A stretch of DNA of 64,000 bases from Bradyrhizobium nivariense (GTDB lineage Bacteria > Pseudomonadota > Alphaproteobacteria > Rhizobiales > Xanthobacteraceae), in assembly GCF_029846715.1 (NCBI RefSeq), contig NZ_JARVWW010000040.1, positions 1 to 64,000 of the forward strand. The letters are read 5' to 3'. The notes beneath the pieces are model-generated. The model ran no database searches and was not told the origin of the DNA. It worked only from the letters and a program-made list of their open reading frames with translations. The number at the start of each line of letters is the position of its first letter. The first letter of the stretch is position 1. Of this stretch, positions 27,880 to 37,454 are shown in pieces. A program made the translations under genes and the position numbers.

Positions 27880-28270
27880 ACGAATGCAGGCCTGTTGCTG
27901 GAAGGTCTGCTCGGAGATCACCAGCGCAACACCGATTAGATGCGAGCGGAGGCGGCTGGCGATCCCGGCCCATGGCGGCAGCTGGCAATTCTGGGCCATT
28001 GGGATTGGGACGCTGAGGCCCAGCGCGATATCGTGCGCGACTATGTCGAGCATTTGGCGGATGACGATGACGTGCTAGTGATCGACGACACCGGTTCTCA
28101 GACGGGGCAAAGCGTCATGCGAAGTGGCACGACAATACCATGGAAGGTAGTCAATATTACAAATTGCCAGATCGGAGTCTTCGCTACCTATGTTTGGCGT
28201 CATGGTCATGCGTTCATCGACCGCGTGCTGCATCTATCGAAGAAATGGACCGACGATCCGGAGTCGCGTG
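27880..28270 (+). pseudogene. Decayed IS701-family transposase fragment
   Basis: Translated pieces in shifting frames match the IS701 family: GLLLEGLLGDHQRNTD-like, AEAAGDPGPWRQLAILGHWDWDAEAQRDIVRDYVEHLADDDDVLVIDDTG, then ITNCQIGVFATYVWRHGHAFIDRVLHLSKKWTDDPE. VARQY is found out of frame, showing small indels. Only about 130 codons of a normally 400-codon gene remain, with no terminal repeats, so it is inert. It lies between the ABC transporter and repeat copy 2. Confidence 0.75.
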
Positions 28271-28278
28271 GTACGCAG

Positions 28279-28440
28279 CCGCGCAAGTTCGCTTCTAAAT
28301 CAAAAGAATGGATCGCCACGACGAAGCTGCTTGGCCGCTTCGGAGCCTCATCGGGAGGGATAAGAGGCAGCACCTGATGACCGCAACAAAGGGAATATGC
28401 CGTTCGTAGCCTAGCGTAGAAGAAGAAACATTTGAAAGAG
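28279..28440 (+). repeat. Copy 2 of the trbB 5'-region repeat (relic)
   Basis: A diverged direct copy of 25395-25575. On the minus strand it encodes VVAIHSFDLEANLRG, matching VVAIHSFHSEAELRG at the start of TrbB, after which similarity is lost. Spacing between the two shared blocks differs by about 20 bases from copy 1. It is therefore a fossil of a trbB head and its upstream sequence. Confidence 0.6.
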
Positions 28441-28902
28441 CTAGCTTGACGCCACGCCTCGTCGACGGCGAGACGAGAAATCAGCAATGACCAATGATCC
28501 GGCGTTTACTATTTCTACGCCTCTCGCGGTAGCGATGTTTGCTCAGGCTCCGTTGCTTCTCCTGAACCACTGTGTCGTTCGCCCACGTGGGCACGATTGA
28601 GATCCCGCATTTTTAAGGAAGCTCAGCCGGGGATAATGATCCACACCAGCCGGCGGACTGCCGCAAACACCAATCCGAAAGGCTGGTCTGGTACACCACC
28701 CCGAGTGTCGCGCCCCCTGCAGGACCACTTCTTCCAAATCAGGCCGGCCGACTACTGCACGAAAATTGCCAACGCAAAATGCAGGAGTTCAAAGAGTGAT
28801 ATCTAGTCCGCAATTGCAGCAAGCTCTGGAAATTTCGCCACCCTAAGCTGGCGCTCCCGAACAGGATTGAACTGCGACTTTGCTGGCCCGCGGCATTCCG
28901 TT
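28441..28902. other. Intergenic stretch, no gene recognised
   Basis: About 460 bases between repeat copy 2 and the 3' side of dctA. Short open frames on both strands have no recognisable family and no good start signals. Confidence 0.35.
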
Positions 28903-28924
28903 TGCGACGGTATTGGCCGTCGCA
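28903..28924 (-). terminator. Hairpin downstream of dctA
   Basis: TGCGACGG (28903-28910) pairs perfectly with CCGTCGCA (28917-28924) around a 6-base loop, 22 bases past the dctA stop. No strong T-run follows on the minus strand, so it may be a Rho-assisted terminator or an mRNA-stabilising hairpin. Confidence 0.4.
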
Positions 28925-28946
28925 GGGCCGAGCTGAGCTCGCACAG

Positions 28947-30245
28947 CTACTTGAGCTGCGCGTGTAGTGAGGCATGGTCGAGTTCGCCTTCCCACCAGGA
29001 TACAAACACCGCGGCAATACCGTTCCCAATGATGTTCGTAAGCGCGCGCACCTCGCTCATGAATTTGTCGATCGAGAATACGATCGCAATGCCCGGCACA
29101 AGCTCAGGACTGACCACCGTCAACGTTGCGGCCAAGGTGACGAAGCCAGCACCAGTAACACCGCTTGCGCCCTTCGAGGTGAGCATCGCCACAACCAGTA
29201 TGGTGAGCTGCTGGCCGAAGTTGAGATCGACCCCGAGCGCCTGCGCGATGAACAACGTCGCCAACGTCATGTAAATGTTGGTCCCATCCAAATTGAAAGA
29301 GTATCCTGTCGGCACCACTAGGCCCACGACGGGCTTGGAACAGCCCAGCCGTTCGAGTTTTTCCATCAACTGCGGCAGCGCGCTTTCGGACGACGACGTT
29401 CCGAGCACGATCAGCAGCTCATCCTTAATGTAGACGATGAACTTTAGGATAGAAAAGCCGACCAAGCGCGCGATCAGGCCAAGCACGATGATGACGAAGA
29501 GCCCGGCTGTCACATAGAACAGCGCAACTAGTCCGATGAGTTTACCGAGCGCGGACGGTCCGAATTCGCCGATGGTGTAGGCCATCGCACCGAACGCTCC
29601 AATCGGCGCGGCCTTCATCACGATCCTAATGACACCAAATACCGCGTGCGCAGCATCGTCAACCAGACCGCGCATCCGCTCACCCCGCTCGCCAAGCGCC
29701 ATCAGCGAGAACCCGAATAGGATGGCAAACAGCAGCACCTGTAGCACGTCGCCTCGCGCCAAGGCGCCAACCACGCTATCAGGAATGATATTGAGGAGGA
29801 AATCGACCGCCTTCTGCCCTTCCGCCCGTTTGACGTAGTTGGCTACCGCCGCGGCATCAGCCCTGGGAGCGAGCCCATGACCTACCTGAACGAGATTGCC
29901 CATCACGAGACCCAGGACGAGCGCGAAGGTTGATACGATCTCGAAGTAAAGCAGCGCCTTGACCCCGACTCGGCCGACCTTTCGTGCATCCTGAACATGC
30001 GCAATTCCGGACACAACAGTGCAGAAGATGATCGGCGCAATCACCATTTTGATCAGCTTGATGAAGCCGTCACCAAGCGCTTTGACCCAGCTGCTCGTCC
30101 CCACAGCAGGCCACAACCAGCCAACGAGAATGCCAACCAGGATCGCGATGAGTACCTGGATGTAAAGAACTTTGTACCAGGGGCCAGATGGCTGGAACAG
30201 GGCGGCGGCTTTGACAGAACGGCGCTGGCGGTGAATGTAAATCAT
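28947..30245 (-). CDS. dctA: C4-dicarboxylate transport protein DctA
   Basis: A 432-residue sodium/proton-dicarboxylate symporter (DAACS family). Visible motifs are DGFIKLIKMVIAPIIFCTVVSGIAH, the serine-rich re-entrant loop LGTSSSESALPQLMEKLE, and PTGYSFNLDGTNIYMTLATLFIAQA. It imports succinate, malate and fumarate, the carbon supplied to bacteroids by legume hosts (established for rhizobial DctA). The start is the ATG at 30245. I looked for a sigma-54 promoter of the dctA type upstream (30246-30480) and did not find a convincing one, and no dctBD genes are in the window. It is probably an additional copy carried in the insertion. Confidence 0.9.
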   Translation of the reverse strand: MIYIHRQRRSVKAAALFQPSGPWYKVLYIQVLIAILVGILVGWLWPAVGTSSWVKALGDGFIKLIKMVIAPIIFCTVVSGIAHVQDARKVGRVGVKALLYFEIVSTFALVLGLVMGNLVQVGHGLAPRADAAAVANYVKRAEGQKAVDFLLNIIPDSVVGALARGDVLQVLLFAILFGFSLMALGERGERMRGLVDDAAHAVFGVIRIVMKAAPIGAFGAMAYTIGEFGPSALGKLIGLVALFYVTAGLFVIIVLGLIARLVGFSILKFIVYIKDELLIVLGTSSSESALPQLMEKLERLGCSKPVVGLVVPTGYSFNLDGTNIYMTLATLFIAQALGVDLNFGQQLTILVVAMLTSKGASGVTGAGFVTLAATLTVVSPELVPGIAIVFSIDKFMSEVRALTNIIGNGIAAVFVSWWEGELDHASLHAQLK

Positions 30246-30781
30246 GCTCGCCCCGGCGCTGTGGTATCAAAGAGGGGGGACAATGAAGGTACGGCTTCGC
30301 TCAGTCTTCCTTCGTTGCGGGGCGCAGGGGAATCTGACCGCCCCAGATGGCCCCGTCCATTGCCGCGGATTGGCGCCTCTCCCGAATCGGCTTGTGGTCG
30401 ACGCGCAACGAAGTTCTGAATCGCTTCTGAGAGCAACCATAGAAACTTAAGAAAGCTTCCTTGAGAGCTGGAAAGCATCAGCGTCACCACCCATTTCTAT
30501 CTTTTTTGGTTGTTCGAAGATGCCATCCAGCATCTTCCAGGACGCCAACCTTAGCAGCCGGCGACCACTTTTCACTTCGGCAGGCACTCTCGCCGCTATC
30601 GCGCCGGAGCGCGACGAACCTTGAGAAAACATTCGCCATAAAGAACTTGTGGTGGTGCGGCCTCGCCTGCGCTCACCGGCTCGCTCCTCCTGTCCTCACT
30701 TCATGTGAATGCCCCGACATTCCCAATAGGCATCGACTTCGATCCCAAAACCACGGCCGAGAAGATGGCAAGCAACATTGC
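30246..30781. other. Intergenic stretch between dctA and the thioredoxin-like gene
   Basis: About 535 bases. Short frames on both strands (for example 30461-30844 plus) resemble no family. It should contain the dctA promoter. No repeats or RNA elements recognised. Confidence 0.35.
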
Positions 30782-31996
30782 TCACGCTGCCTCCCTTGGC
30801 GATCTCAGTTCCGGTTCTTCGGGAGCCGTGTTTTGCGGGGCTGAACAACACTCCTCGTAACAGAGCTTCTCACTCCTGTAGCTCGCCAAAGCCTGCAGAG
30901 GGCACTGCACGACATCCCGTTTCGCTACATCCCAGGCAGGCGCTGCATCCAGCCACTTCAGCGCCACCTCGACCAATTCGATCGCGCGATCCCTTCTACC
31001 GGTCTCGTAATAGTACTGAGCGACCGCCCCGTACGACAGGAACTTCGCGCCCTCGCTGCCTTGGGGCGGATTCGCCGCCAGGATGTGTTCGGAGAGGTCC
31101 TTACCCATGGCAAAGCGCTCGGCATGTGGGAAACCGGAGTAGTCTTTCGCGGCGTCGAACAGTTGGCGGATGGCCACGCTCATCCAAACCACCGATTTCT
31201 TGTCGATCGCGTCGCGAACCAATTGGCGCAATACCGGCAGGCCGGCCCCCATGTCGCGTATCTTGTGAAGCAACAATTCCGCATGAAGCCCACGGAAGGT
31301 GACCTCATCCGGCATCGCAGCGAGTGCCTCCTCAACCGCTGAAAGGGCCGCCGCCCAATCCTTCCTCTTCATGGCGGACTCAAGTCTGGCAAAGATCGGC
31401 TCCACCAGCGCTTGCTTCTGCGATAGTTCGCGCTTTCTGCGTCGACCCGTGTTTATCCTCGCCGTATCCAGCGCTTTGGCTTCATCGCTCACTGCCCAGG
31501 AGCCGTTCAGAATTTTGGGCAACGCGTTATCGAGTTGCGTCGAATGGCCGATAAAGGCGAAGCGGCCGTCACGGTCGACCACGAATGACGTGGGAATCCC
31601 GACAGAAAAGCTGGGATCCATCCAAAGCTTGCTCATTTCACCGGCGTAGTCGAATGCGATCGCGTAGTTCAGATTTGGCACGCTGTTTGTCAACCAAGCG
31701 TCCAAGCTGGCTCGCGCTTCATCTGCCGTCGAAGCTTGTTCGTGAGCCGCGATGCCCACCACCTCAACTCCATTGTTCCTGTATTTGTCTTGCAGGATCA
31801 CCAAATTTGGCATCGAGGCGATACATGTTCCGCACCACGTCGCCAAAAATTCGACGATGTATACTTTCCCAGGCTCGAACTTTGTAACGGGCTGGCCACG
31901 TAGCCAGTCCTCAACTTTGATCGAGGGGGCCGGCGAACCGACGCTCAGCACGTTCGCCGCACCGACTTGACTTGCGCTCTCAGTCACACTGGTCAT
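30782..31996 (-). CDS. Thioredoxin-fold (TlpA-like) protein with C-terminal helical-repeat region
   Basis: 404 residues from the ATG at 31996. Residues about 20-160 form an AhpC/TSA-TlpA-type thioredoxin domain with the redox motif FLATWCGTCIASMPNL and a cis-Pro loop VGIPTSFVVDRDGR. Residues about 190-370 are helical, TPR-like (DWAAALSAVEEALAAMPDEVTF, RRDRAIELVEVALKWLD). The C-terminus carries a Cys-rich CYEECCS tail. No signal peptide is evident, so it is probably cytoplasmic. The domain pair suggests a redox partner of a complex; function unknown. It lies upstream of dctA on the same strand but 536 bases away. Confidence 0.8.
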   Translation of the reverse strand: MTSVTESASQVGAANVLSVGSPAPSIKVEDWLRGQPVTKFEPGKVYIVEFLATWCGTCIASMPNLVILQDKYRNNGVEVVGIAAHEQASTADEARASLDAWLTNSVPNLNYAIAFDYAGEMSKLWMDPSFSVGIPTSFVVDRDGRFAFIGHSTQLDNALPKILNGSWAVSDEAKALDTARINTGRRRKRELSQKQALVEPIFARLESAMKRKDWAAALSAVEEALAAMPDEVTFRGLHAELLLHKIRDMGAGLPVLRQLVRDAIDKKSVVWMSVAIRQLFDAAKDYSGFPHAERFAMGKDLSEHILAANPPQGSEGAKFLSYGAVAQYYYETGRRDRAIELVEVALKWLDAAPAWDVAKRDVVQCPLQALASYRSEKLCYEECCSAPQNTAPEEPELRSPREAA

Positions 31997-32215
31997 GGCT
32001 CTAATTCGCTTTACCTGGCTCTGCCGAGAAAAATAGCAAGTCGCGTGCCAGCCAGCGCTCATTGATATTGCGCATTTTTCGTGTCATTCTTGTCGACCTT
32101 GCGACGCATGTCGCATATCCGACCAGCTGTTTGGAGCTTCTCAGGCAATCAGTCGGCCGGACGTGACGCGCCTGTAGACCGACGAGGCGGGAAGTCAGGC
32201 AGCGCAAGGCCGGGT

Positions 32216-33694
32216 TCACCACTCCACATCTTCATCGGCTTCCAAAATGACCATTTCGGCGCTTGGTATCATGACCTGAACTGACCTGCTTTGGTCCGTC
32301 GACTTGCGCCTGAGGGCGATCTCAGATTTCCAATTCAACTCTTTTAGCCAAGGAGCGATGAACCAGACCAGGGCGGCCAGCTGCAGCAGCACATTGATAC
32401 TGAACGCCGTCTGATACGCGATTGAGGGGTAGTGCCCGTCCTTTGCCGGCCATTGCTCGAGAATTAACCCCGTCCCGTACTGGACCAGGAAAGCCCACCC
32501 GAAATGCAGAACGTTGAGCACGCCGTTTGCGCGGGCGATCAATTCTGCCGGAAAGTAATCTCCGATGATCGCGTAGCTGAGGGCGATTGCTGATCCGACC
32601 ACCGCCACAATGATCCATGACGGTAGCGACAGGAAAGGTGGATGCAAGATCAGCGCGAGCTCGGCTGCAATGAACACAGCAGCTATGATCGCGAGCAACG
32701 TTTCAATGTTCTTGCCATGCCGGCGCAGCGAATCGGCGACCCTACCGAGCAGCAATGCGCCAATGCTTAGGGCTACCGCCATGACGAGCAATTGTGTGAC
32801 AAGGCTTGTTCGATCCAACCCTTCCACATCGCTCAACCAAGACGCTGCCCACCAGGACTGCAGGGCCCATGCGGATCCGATACATGTTGAAGAAATCGGC
32901 GCAATTCTCCAGAACCGCCCATCCGTATAGACGGTCTTCAGACTGACTATCCCTCGAGGGCTCTTCGTAGCTGCGTCTTGCTCTGGAACTAAAAAATAGA
33001 TCGCAGCGGCTGTGGTGGCACTGGATACGGCAAGCACCTCAAATAGACCGCGCCAGCCTATCCAGTTAAGCAATGCCTCGGCTGGTGCGGTTGCCGTCAC
33101 CGCGCCCAGTGCACCCAGCATGATCATATAGCCGTTGACGAGCGCCAAGCGCTCTCTCGGAAACCAGAGGACAATTGTTTTCAGGCCAGACATGAGGGAA
33201 GCTGCGGTGCCAAACGCTATCATCGAGCGACCAAACAGAAGCGACAGGAATCCGCTCGATAATCCGAAAAGCGCAGCGCCTGCGGCGGCCAGCAGCAAGA
33301 GCGCACTTTGGACCCGGCGCGGACCGAAGCGATCCAAGAGCATGCCCAGCGGGATCTGGCTGCCGGTAACGATCAGAAAGTAGATCGAGGTCAACAGACC
33401 CAAATCGGCCGTACCAAGCTCCAATTCAGAGGCGAGGCGGCCACAAATGAGCGTATTGATCATCCGAAACAGATAGGAAAGATAATATCCCGCGGCAAAG
33501 GGAAGGAACACGCAAGAGATGATCCGCCAGCTCCAAGGCCGGTTGACCGGCTTTTCGCGTGATATCTGCTCAGTGACATCGCTACGCGTGCTTCTCCGAG
33601 CGCGGCTATCTTTAGCAAAAGGCGTTTGGCAACTGTCGAAAGTTGAACTTGCTGCCGCCCTCCTCGGCGACAGCACACGCTTCCGATTGTTCAC
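32216..33694 (-). CDS. MFS permease (12-helix), substrate unknown
   Basis: The frame covers 492 residues from a GTG at 33694. The first helix begins near residue 55 (WRIISCVFLPFAAGYYLSYLF), followed by the MFS loop-2 motif GMLLDRFGPRRVQ and about 12 helices to residue 455. The N-terminal 45-50 residues are not conserved-looking and overlap the ribbon-helix-helix gene, and I see no good ATG, so the true start is unresolved between about 33550 and 33694. It resembles anion/sugar-phosphate or phthalate-type MFS permeases only in overall layout. Confidence 0.78.
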   Translation of the reverse strand: MNNRKRVLSPRRAAASSTFDSCQTPFAKDSRARRSTRSDVTEQISREKPVNRPWSWRIISCVFLPFAAGYYLSYLFRMINTLICGRLASELELGTADLGLLTSIYFLIVTGSQIPLGMLLDRFGPRRVQSALLLLAAAGAALFGLSSGFLSLLFGRSMIAFGTAASLMSGLKTIVLWFPRERLALVNGYMIMLGALGAVTATAPAEALLNWIGWRGLFEVLAVSSATTAAAIYFLVPEQDAATKSPRGIVSLKTVYTDGRFWRIAPISSTCIGSAWALQSWWAASWLSDVEGLDRTSLVTQLLVMAVALSIGALLLGRVADSLRRHGKNIETLLAIIAAVFIAAELALILHPPFLSLPSWIIVAVVGSAIALSYAIIGDYFPAELIARANGVLNVLHFGWAFLVQYGTGLILEQWPAKDGHYPSIAYQTAFSINVLLQLAALVWFIAPWLKELNWKSEIALRRKSTDQSRSVQVMIPSAEMVILEADEDVEW

Positions 33695-34274
33695 CTACGG
33701 CGGCCACATAGTGGCGTTCTTCTTCAACTGGCGCTCGTGCAACGGCGCGTGACGCCCCGCCGCCCGTTTCAGACCCGGATCGCCTGGAATTTCCAACGCG
33801 ATCAATTGTCTCCTGCAGCAAGGGCCGGCCAAGCCGTACCCGACGGTCGACCTGCTCGGCAAAGGCCTTGAAGCGCTCAAGCCCGAGTACGCACGCCTCG
33901 TCCTGCTTTGATGGCGGCATCGGCGGCGTCAGCGTGAGGTGGTATCGCGCATGGAGGGCCACTATTTCCGCGATCATCGCGATGTCCGTACGCAGACTGA
34001 GCACCTGCTCATTCGTTCGCTCGATGGCCTCGTAAACAAGACCCTCTATAGGCGGCGCCGGATCCAGGAAGCGCTCAAGAGCCGCTTCGACGACGACGCT
34101 CTTGCCCATCCCTGGGCGGTCAGTCGCGGCTTCAAGTCGCTGGAAAATGCTCTCCGAAATTTGAATCGTGATCTTTCTGGTCCGCTGAGCTTCGCTTGGG
34201 CTCGGCTGCGCGTCCACCTCAGCTTCATTCCGACTTGAGCTCGGTTCTTTTCGGCGCTCACCGCTCATCTCCAT
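33612..34274 (-). CDS. Ribbon-helix-helix (CopG-like) protein, second copy of the traG-linked type
   Basis: About 220 residues from the ATG at 34274. Residues about 30-75 are a ribbon-helix-helix motif (KITIQISESIFQRLEAATDRPGMGKSVVVEAALERFL). A helical middle is followed by RFKAFAEQVDRRVRLGRPLLQETIDRV. The same order, with a related end (RYDRFIEALGRRLSSGSTVLKEV), occurs in the RHH protein beside traG at 37455-37892, so the two are paralogues. The last 50 residues (after ETIDRV) read into the MFS 5' region and look non-native, so the 3' end is probably lost. It is probably a relic of another conjugative element. Confidence 0.65.
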   Translation of the reverse strand: MEMSGERRKEPSSSRNEAEVDAQPSPSEAQRTRKITIQISESIFQRLEAATDRPGMGKSVVVEAALERFLDPAPPIEGLVYEAIERTNEQVLSLRTDIAMIAEIVALHARYHLTLTPPMPPSKQDEACVLGLERFKAFAEQVDRRVRLGRPLLQETIDRVGNSRRSGSETGGGASRAVARAPVEEERHYVAAVGEQSEACAVAEEGGSKFNFRQLPNAFC

Positions 34275-35168
34275 ACTCCAGCTTCCTTCTCTCTGCGACT
34301 GCACACCGACCGCGCTTGCACGCGCGTGCTCTGGATGTTCGGTCGAAACGGATGAATCGCCCCGCGATGACGCACGACAAAAGGGCCGAGACCGCATGCC
34401 GCTTCAACCGCGGGAACATCCTGGTCGCAGTCTGGCGTACCGAAAGAAAGAAACGGCGGACTCCTAAAGACCAGCGGAAGAGCTCACGTGCTAGCCTGTT
34501 GTTCCTCTAGACCAATCAGGTCGCCGACAGACGAGCGATTTCGCGGAGAGTGCGTGCACCCTTCCTTGAAATCGACAACTTACCGATCGGAAAAAGAGGT
34601 CCAGCGCGATCTAGATGGCGCGCTGGGGCCGCGACGTCGCGAACGACCGCCGCGGATGCGCCGGCATCATCCCTTTCCGCCCAATGCGCCTCGTACCAAG
34701 CGCACCAGCTCATGCGCGCGCGACGGAATACACCTGCCTTGTCGATTTCCGGTATGCACAACCGTTCGCGCGCCGCGCGTCGAGCCCCCCTCAGGATCAT
34801 CGAAATGTATCTGCTGGCCCCGGTGCGACCACTCACTTGTCGGGAGGCTTCAGGGGGACTGTCGGCCCCATTTGCGGACGGCTGGATCGCGCAGCGGGTC
34901 CCCCCCGTGTGGCTGCAGACGTAGCGCTCCTTGTGCCGTCCTCGCCAGCCAGATTCGTCGGCCCCCCGCACTCCGGGCACCTTCCGGATGTTATGCAGGA
35001 CTGCCATGTGAATTGCCGCTGCCGACGGCGAGCTTACTTGCTCCAGATCGGCTGCTACAGGCTCGTCGCAGAACATTCTGCGACGGGCCCACCCTGCTCG
35101 CCCGCCTTGACGTCGGAGCCGTCGATGTACTTAAGTGCGACCTTGGTAGCGTTGAGTGGGGGCACATC
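34275..35168. other. Accessory stretch with only weak open frames
   Basis: About 890 bases. Overlapping frames on both strands (plus 34488 onward, minus 34516-35076) are rich in Arg, Pro, Ala and Ser and resemble no family. The region may be decayed accessory DNA. No repeats or RNA elements recognised. Confidence 0.3.
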
Positions 35169-35384
35169 ATGGATGTCGAGTTCTACAGGGGCTTTGCACA
35201 GCGAGCCCGCGATCTTGCCGATAAGGCCGACCCGTTCACGCGAAAGCGGCTTCTGGTGCTGGCCGAGAGATACGATGCCAAGCTCGGCAAGCCGTCGCCG
35301 GCCAGCCGCAACCTTCAACGCACGCTGCCGCTTCCCCGCACCGTGCCAGCCGTGAGCTCCGTCTCAGATGCTGGCGAGGTTTGA
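35169..35384 (+). CDS. Small hypothetical protein of rhizobial accessory regions
   Basis: 71 residues starting MDVEFYRGFAQRARDLADKADPFTRKRLLVLAERYDAKLG, a short helical protein type I recognise as recurrent in Bradyrhizobium genomes, without known function. The ATG at 35169 is internal to a longer open frame but fits the conserved start. Its last bases overlap a convergent minus-strand frame. The native C-terminus may be altered, since residues after PASR look unconserved. Confidence 0.55.
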   Translation: MDVEFYRGFAQRARDLADKADPFTRKRLLVLAERYDAKLGKPSPASRNLQRTLPLPRTVPAVSSVSDAGEV

Positions 35385-35744
35385 CGAAGAGCGCCGGCAG
35401 CGAGGTCGACTGCGACGTCTGCAGCGGCAGCAAGCATCGACCCTCGCATGGGCTCCAAGGTGCTGGATTTTCCAAGGACGATACACGACCAAAACCGGGA
35501 AAGGATGCGCACCCAAACCGGGGTGAGCATGCCGGATGTCACGGGTCGACCGCCCACACCGCACTTCGGAAGCACTGCGGTCGCCGAGCAGCTTGCCGGT
35601 AGAGGCATTCACCAAATGGACCGACCAGCATGCCGGACAAACGACCGGCAGATGACTGTCGGGACCGATCTGCTCCAGTCCTGTCAGCAGGTGCTGCACG
35701 TGTATGCCGGTGCGCGGGCACCTGAAAAGTACTGATTGCTCCAT
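35364..35744 (-). CDS. Small zinc-ribbon-like hypothetical protein with an extended, probably aberrant tail
   Basis: The first 58 residues (MEQSVLFRCPRTGIHVQH, then VVCPACWSVHLVNASTGKLLG) match a short protein type common in bradyrhizobia, with a CP..CPAC pair suited to metal binding. The usual protein stops just after KLLG. Here the frame runs to 126 residues through an Arg/Cys-rich tail, suggesting a lost stop or frameshift. Function unknown. Confidence 0.5.
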   Translation of the reverse strand: MEQSVLFRCPRTGIHVQHLLTGLEQIGPDSHLPVVCPACWSVHLVNASTGKLLGDRSASEVRCGRSTRDIRHAHPGLGAHPFPVLVVYRPWKIQHLGAHARVDACCRCRRRSRPRCRRSSSNLASI

Positions 35745-35879
35745 CCGGCCAGCATAGGCCTGGATACTGCGCCCTGAAACTGCGGTTGTTTACTGAGGCC
35801 GCGCCCGCACCTCCCGGAGCACCGTGCGGCGACAGTAGTGAATCTTGATGGCGTCTGGAGGGGCTGGTTCGAGCACGCC

Positions 35880-36420
35880 GGCAGGGATTGTTGGACTCAG
35901 GGCTGCGTGCTGCGTCCGCCATCGACAGCCACATCGATGCCGGTGATGTAGGATGCGCCGTCGAAAGCGAGAAAAGTCAACCGTCGCGATCTTCCGCGGC
36001 TTTCCGAAGTGTTTCACGGATATCTGCTCCAGCAGGGCCTTTCCGTGTTCTTGCACGCTGACCTCGGCAATGCTGAGCCTCAAAAACAGTGGGCCTTCGG
36101 TGACGCCCGAGCTCTCGGCGTTTACCCGGACGCTTCGGCGGATCAGCTCGACGCCAAGCCTTCGCGTGAAGTTGCGCCGTACAGCCTTCGTTGCCAACAC
36201 GGTCGATGTGGCCGCGATTCCGGCCTGATCGGACAAAGAAGACGTGAAAACGATCGCGCTGCCGTTGTGCATCAGACGCAATGCCTTTTGAACGTTGAAA
36301 TAGGATCTGCGGAAATTGACGTTCAAGACGTCAAAGCTCTGCTGCGTTGCTTCCGCGAGCGAGCCGAGTTTCGCGATTTCGGCATTGGCATCGAAATGGG
36401 CTATGATAGTTTCCCGCATT
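35880..36420 (-). pseudogene. Degenerate short-chain dehydrogenase/reductase
   Basis: Minus-strand translation shows SDR landmarks: FDVLNVNFRRSYFNVQKALRLM, GSAIVFTSSLSDQAGIAATS, FTRRLGVELIRRSVRVN and FGKPRKIA. The catalytic YxxxK region is altered (TSTVLATKAVRRN), the N-terminal cofactor-binding half is missing, and the end breaks up after KPRKIA. A longer frame (35790-36887) joins it to unrelated sequence. A non-functional remnant. Confidence 0.7.
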
Positions 36421-37454
36421 CCTTCGAAGCGGGATAGCCGGCGCGAAAAGCGGCAATAGCTAAGCCTCCCTGTCTGGATAGCTGCGCAACGCCCTGCAGG
36501 ACTTTGGCTCATGACGCGTTTTCCTTCGCTTGGCTTATGCATTGAGGGATAAGGCTTTCTGCCCGCTGTGTGGGTAGTCGCGTCGGCTACTGCCGTAGTC
36601 GAATGATGCGCCATCATGTGGTACGTGGTGAAGTGGCCGCTCTTGCTGGCGATCCTGCCATTCTTGCGAGTGACGTTGCCCTTCTCACGTTTGGAAATCA
36701 GCTGCTTCTTGCACCGCTTGGCGATCAGAGGCATCGGGACAAGCTTCCATCCCGTGGCCTTGCGCAACTTTGCTTGCTTAACGCCGTCTGGTCGCAAGGC
36801 GAGGGAGCTGATCAGATTGATCTTAGTGTGAGGATGCTTGGCCATCGTCGCAACCCGGGGGAATTGGGCCTCATTGAACGGCTCCAAGCCAATGTGCTTC
36901 TCTTGGCCCAGTTGCCCCCTTTATCGAAAGGGGACGATTTAGTTCGCGTCCCTTTTGAAGGCCGAAACTTATTGCAGGCGGTCTCATGCTCCGCCTGATT
37001 GCTATCTGACGTAAATGGATCATGTCGCACCGATCGCTGATCTTTGGGGCGGTGTAGGTTGTCGCATTTTTCGACATGGTGTTCGCGAAGTCAGGCCGGA
37101 CAATGTGGATTGCTAACACAGAGGACCTGCCGTGCAATCCGCAAAAACTGGTAGGGGCAACCATTAAGAAGACCTTGCGAAGGCTGGAGAGGCTTGCGCT
37201 TGCAAGCAAGCGGCGTTACTCAATTGATCGGCAGCTCGAATGGAGGCCGGACCTCGTCTCAACTCGCTTCAGATTCTAGCATTGATGTCATGCAGCCTGC
37301 CCACTCAGATATCTGCCGTCGACCCTGATCTAACGCGCTCGATCCGTTCGATTTGGCCCTATCCTTGTTTGCGGCCGAAATGTACTCGGCGCGATCACCC
37401 TCGCAAATTCCCTTGTAGTCCTGCATCGTCCGCCCGCTCCGGCGGTTGATTGAA
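36421..37454. other. Decayed stretch bordering the conjugation genes
   Basis: About 1 kb without a supported gene. A minus-strand segment near 36720-36860 reads LALRPDGVKQAKLRKATGWKLVPM, which weakly resembles the helix-turn-helix part of DUF3489 proteins, but it is short and unsupported. The right end (about 37270-37454) is the boundary of the insertion separating trbB from the RHH-traG pair. Confidence 0.3.

Noticed and set aside
30246..30480. Sigma-54 promoter for dctA
   Set aside because: No TGGCAC-N5-TTGC-like pair found upstream on the minus strand.
34516..35076. 186-codon minus-strand frame as a gene
   Set aside because: Low-complexity Arg/Ala-rich translation, competing frames on both strands and no start signal.
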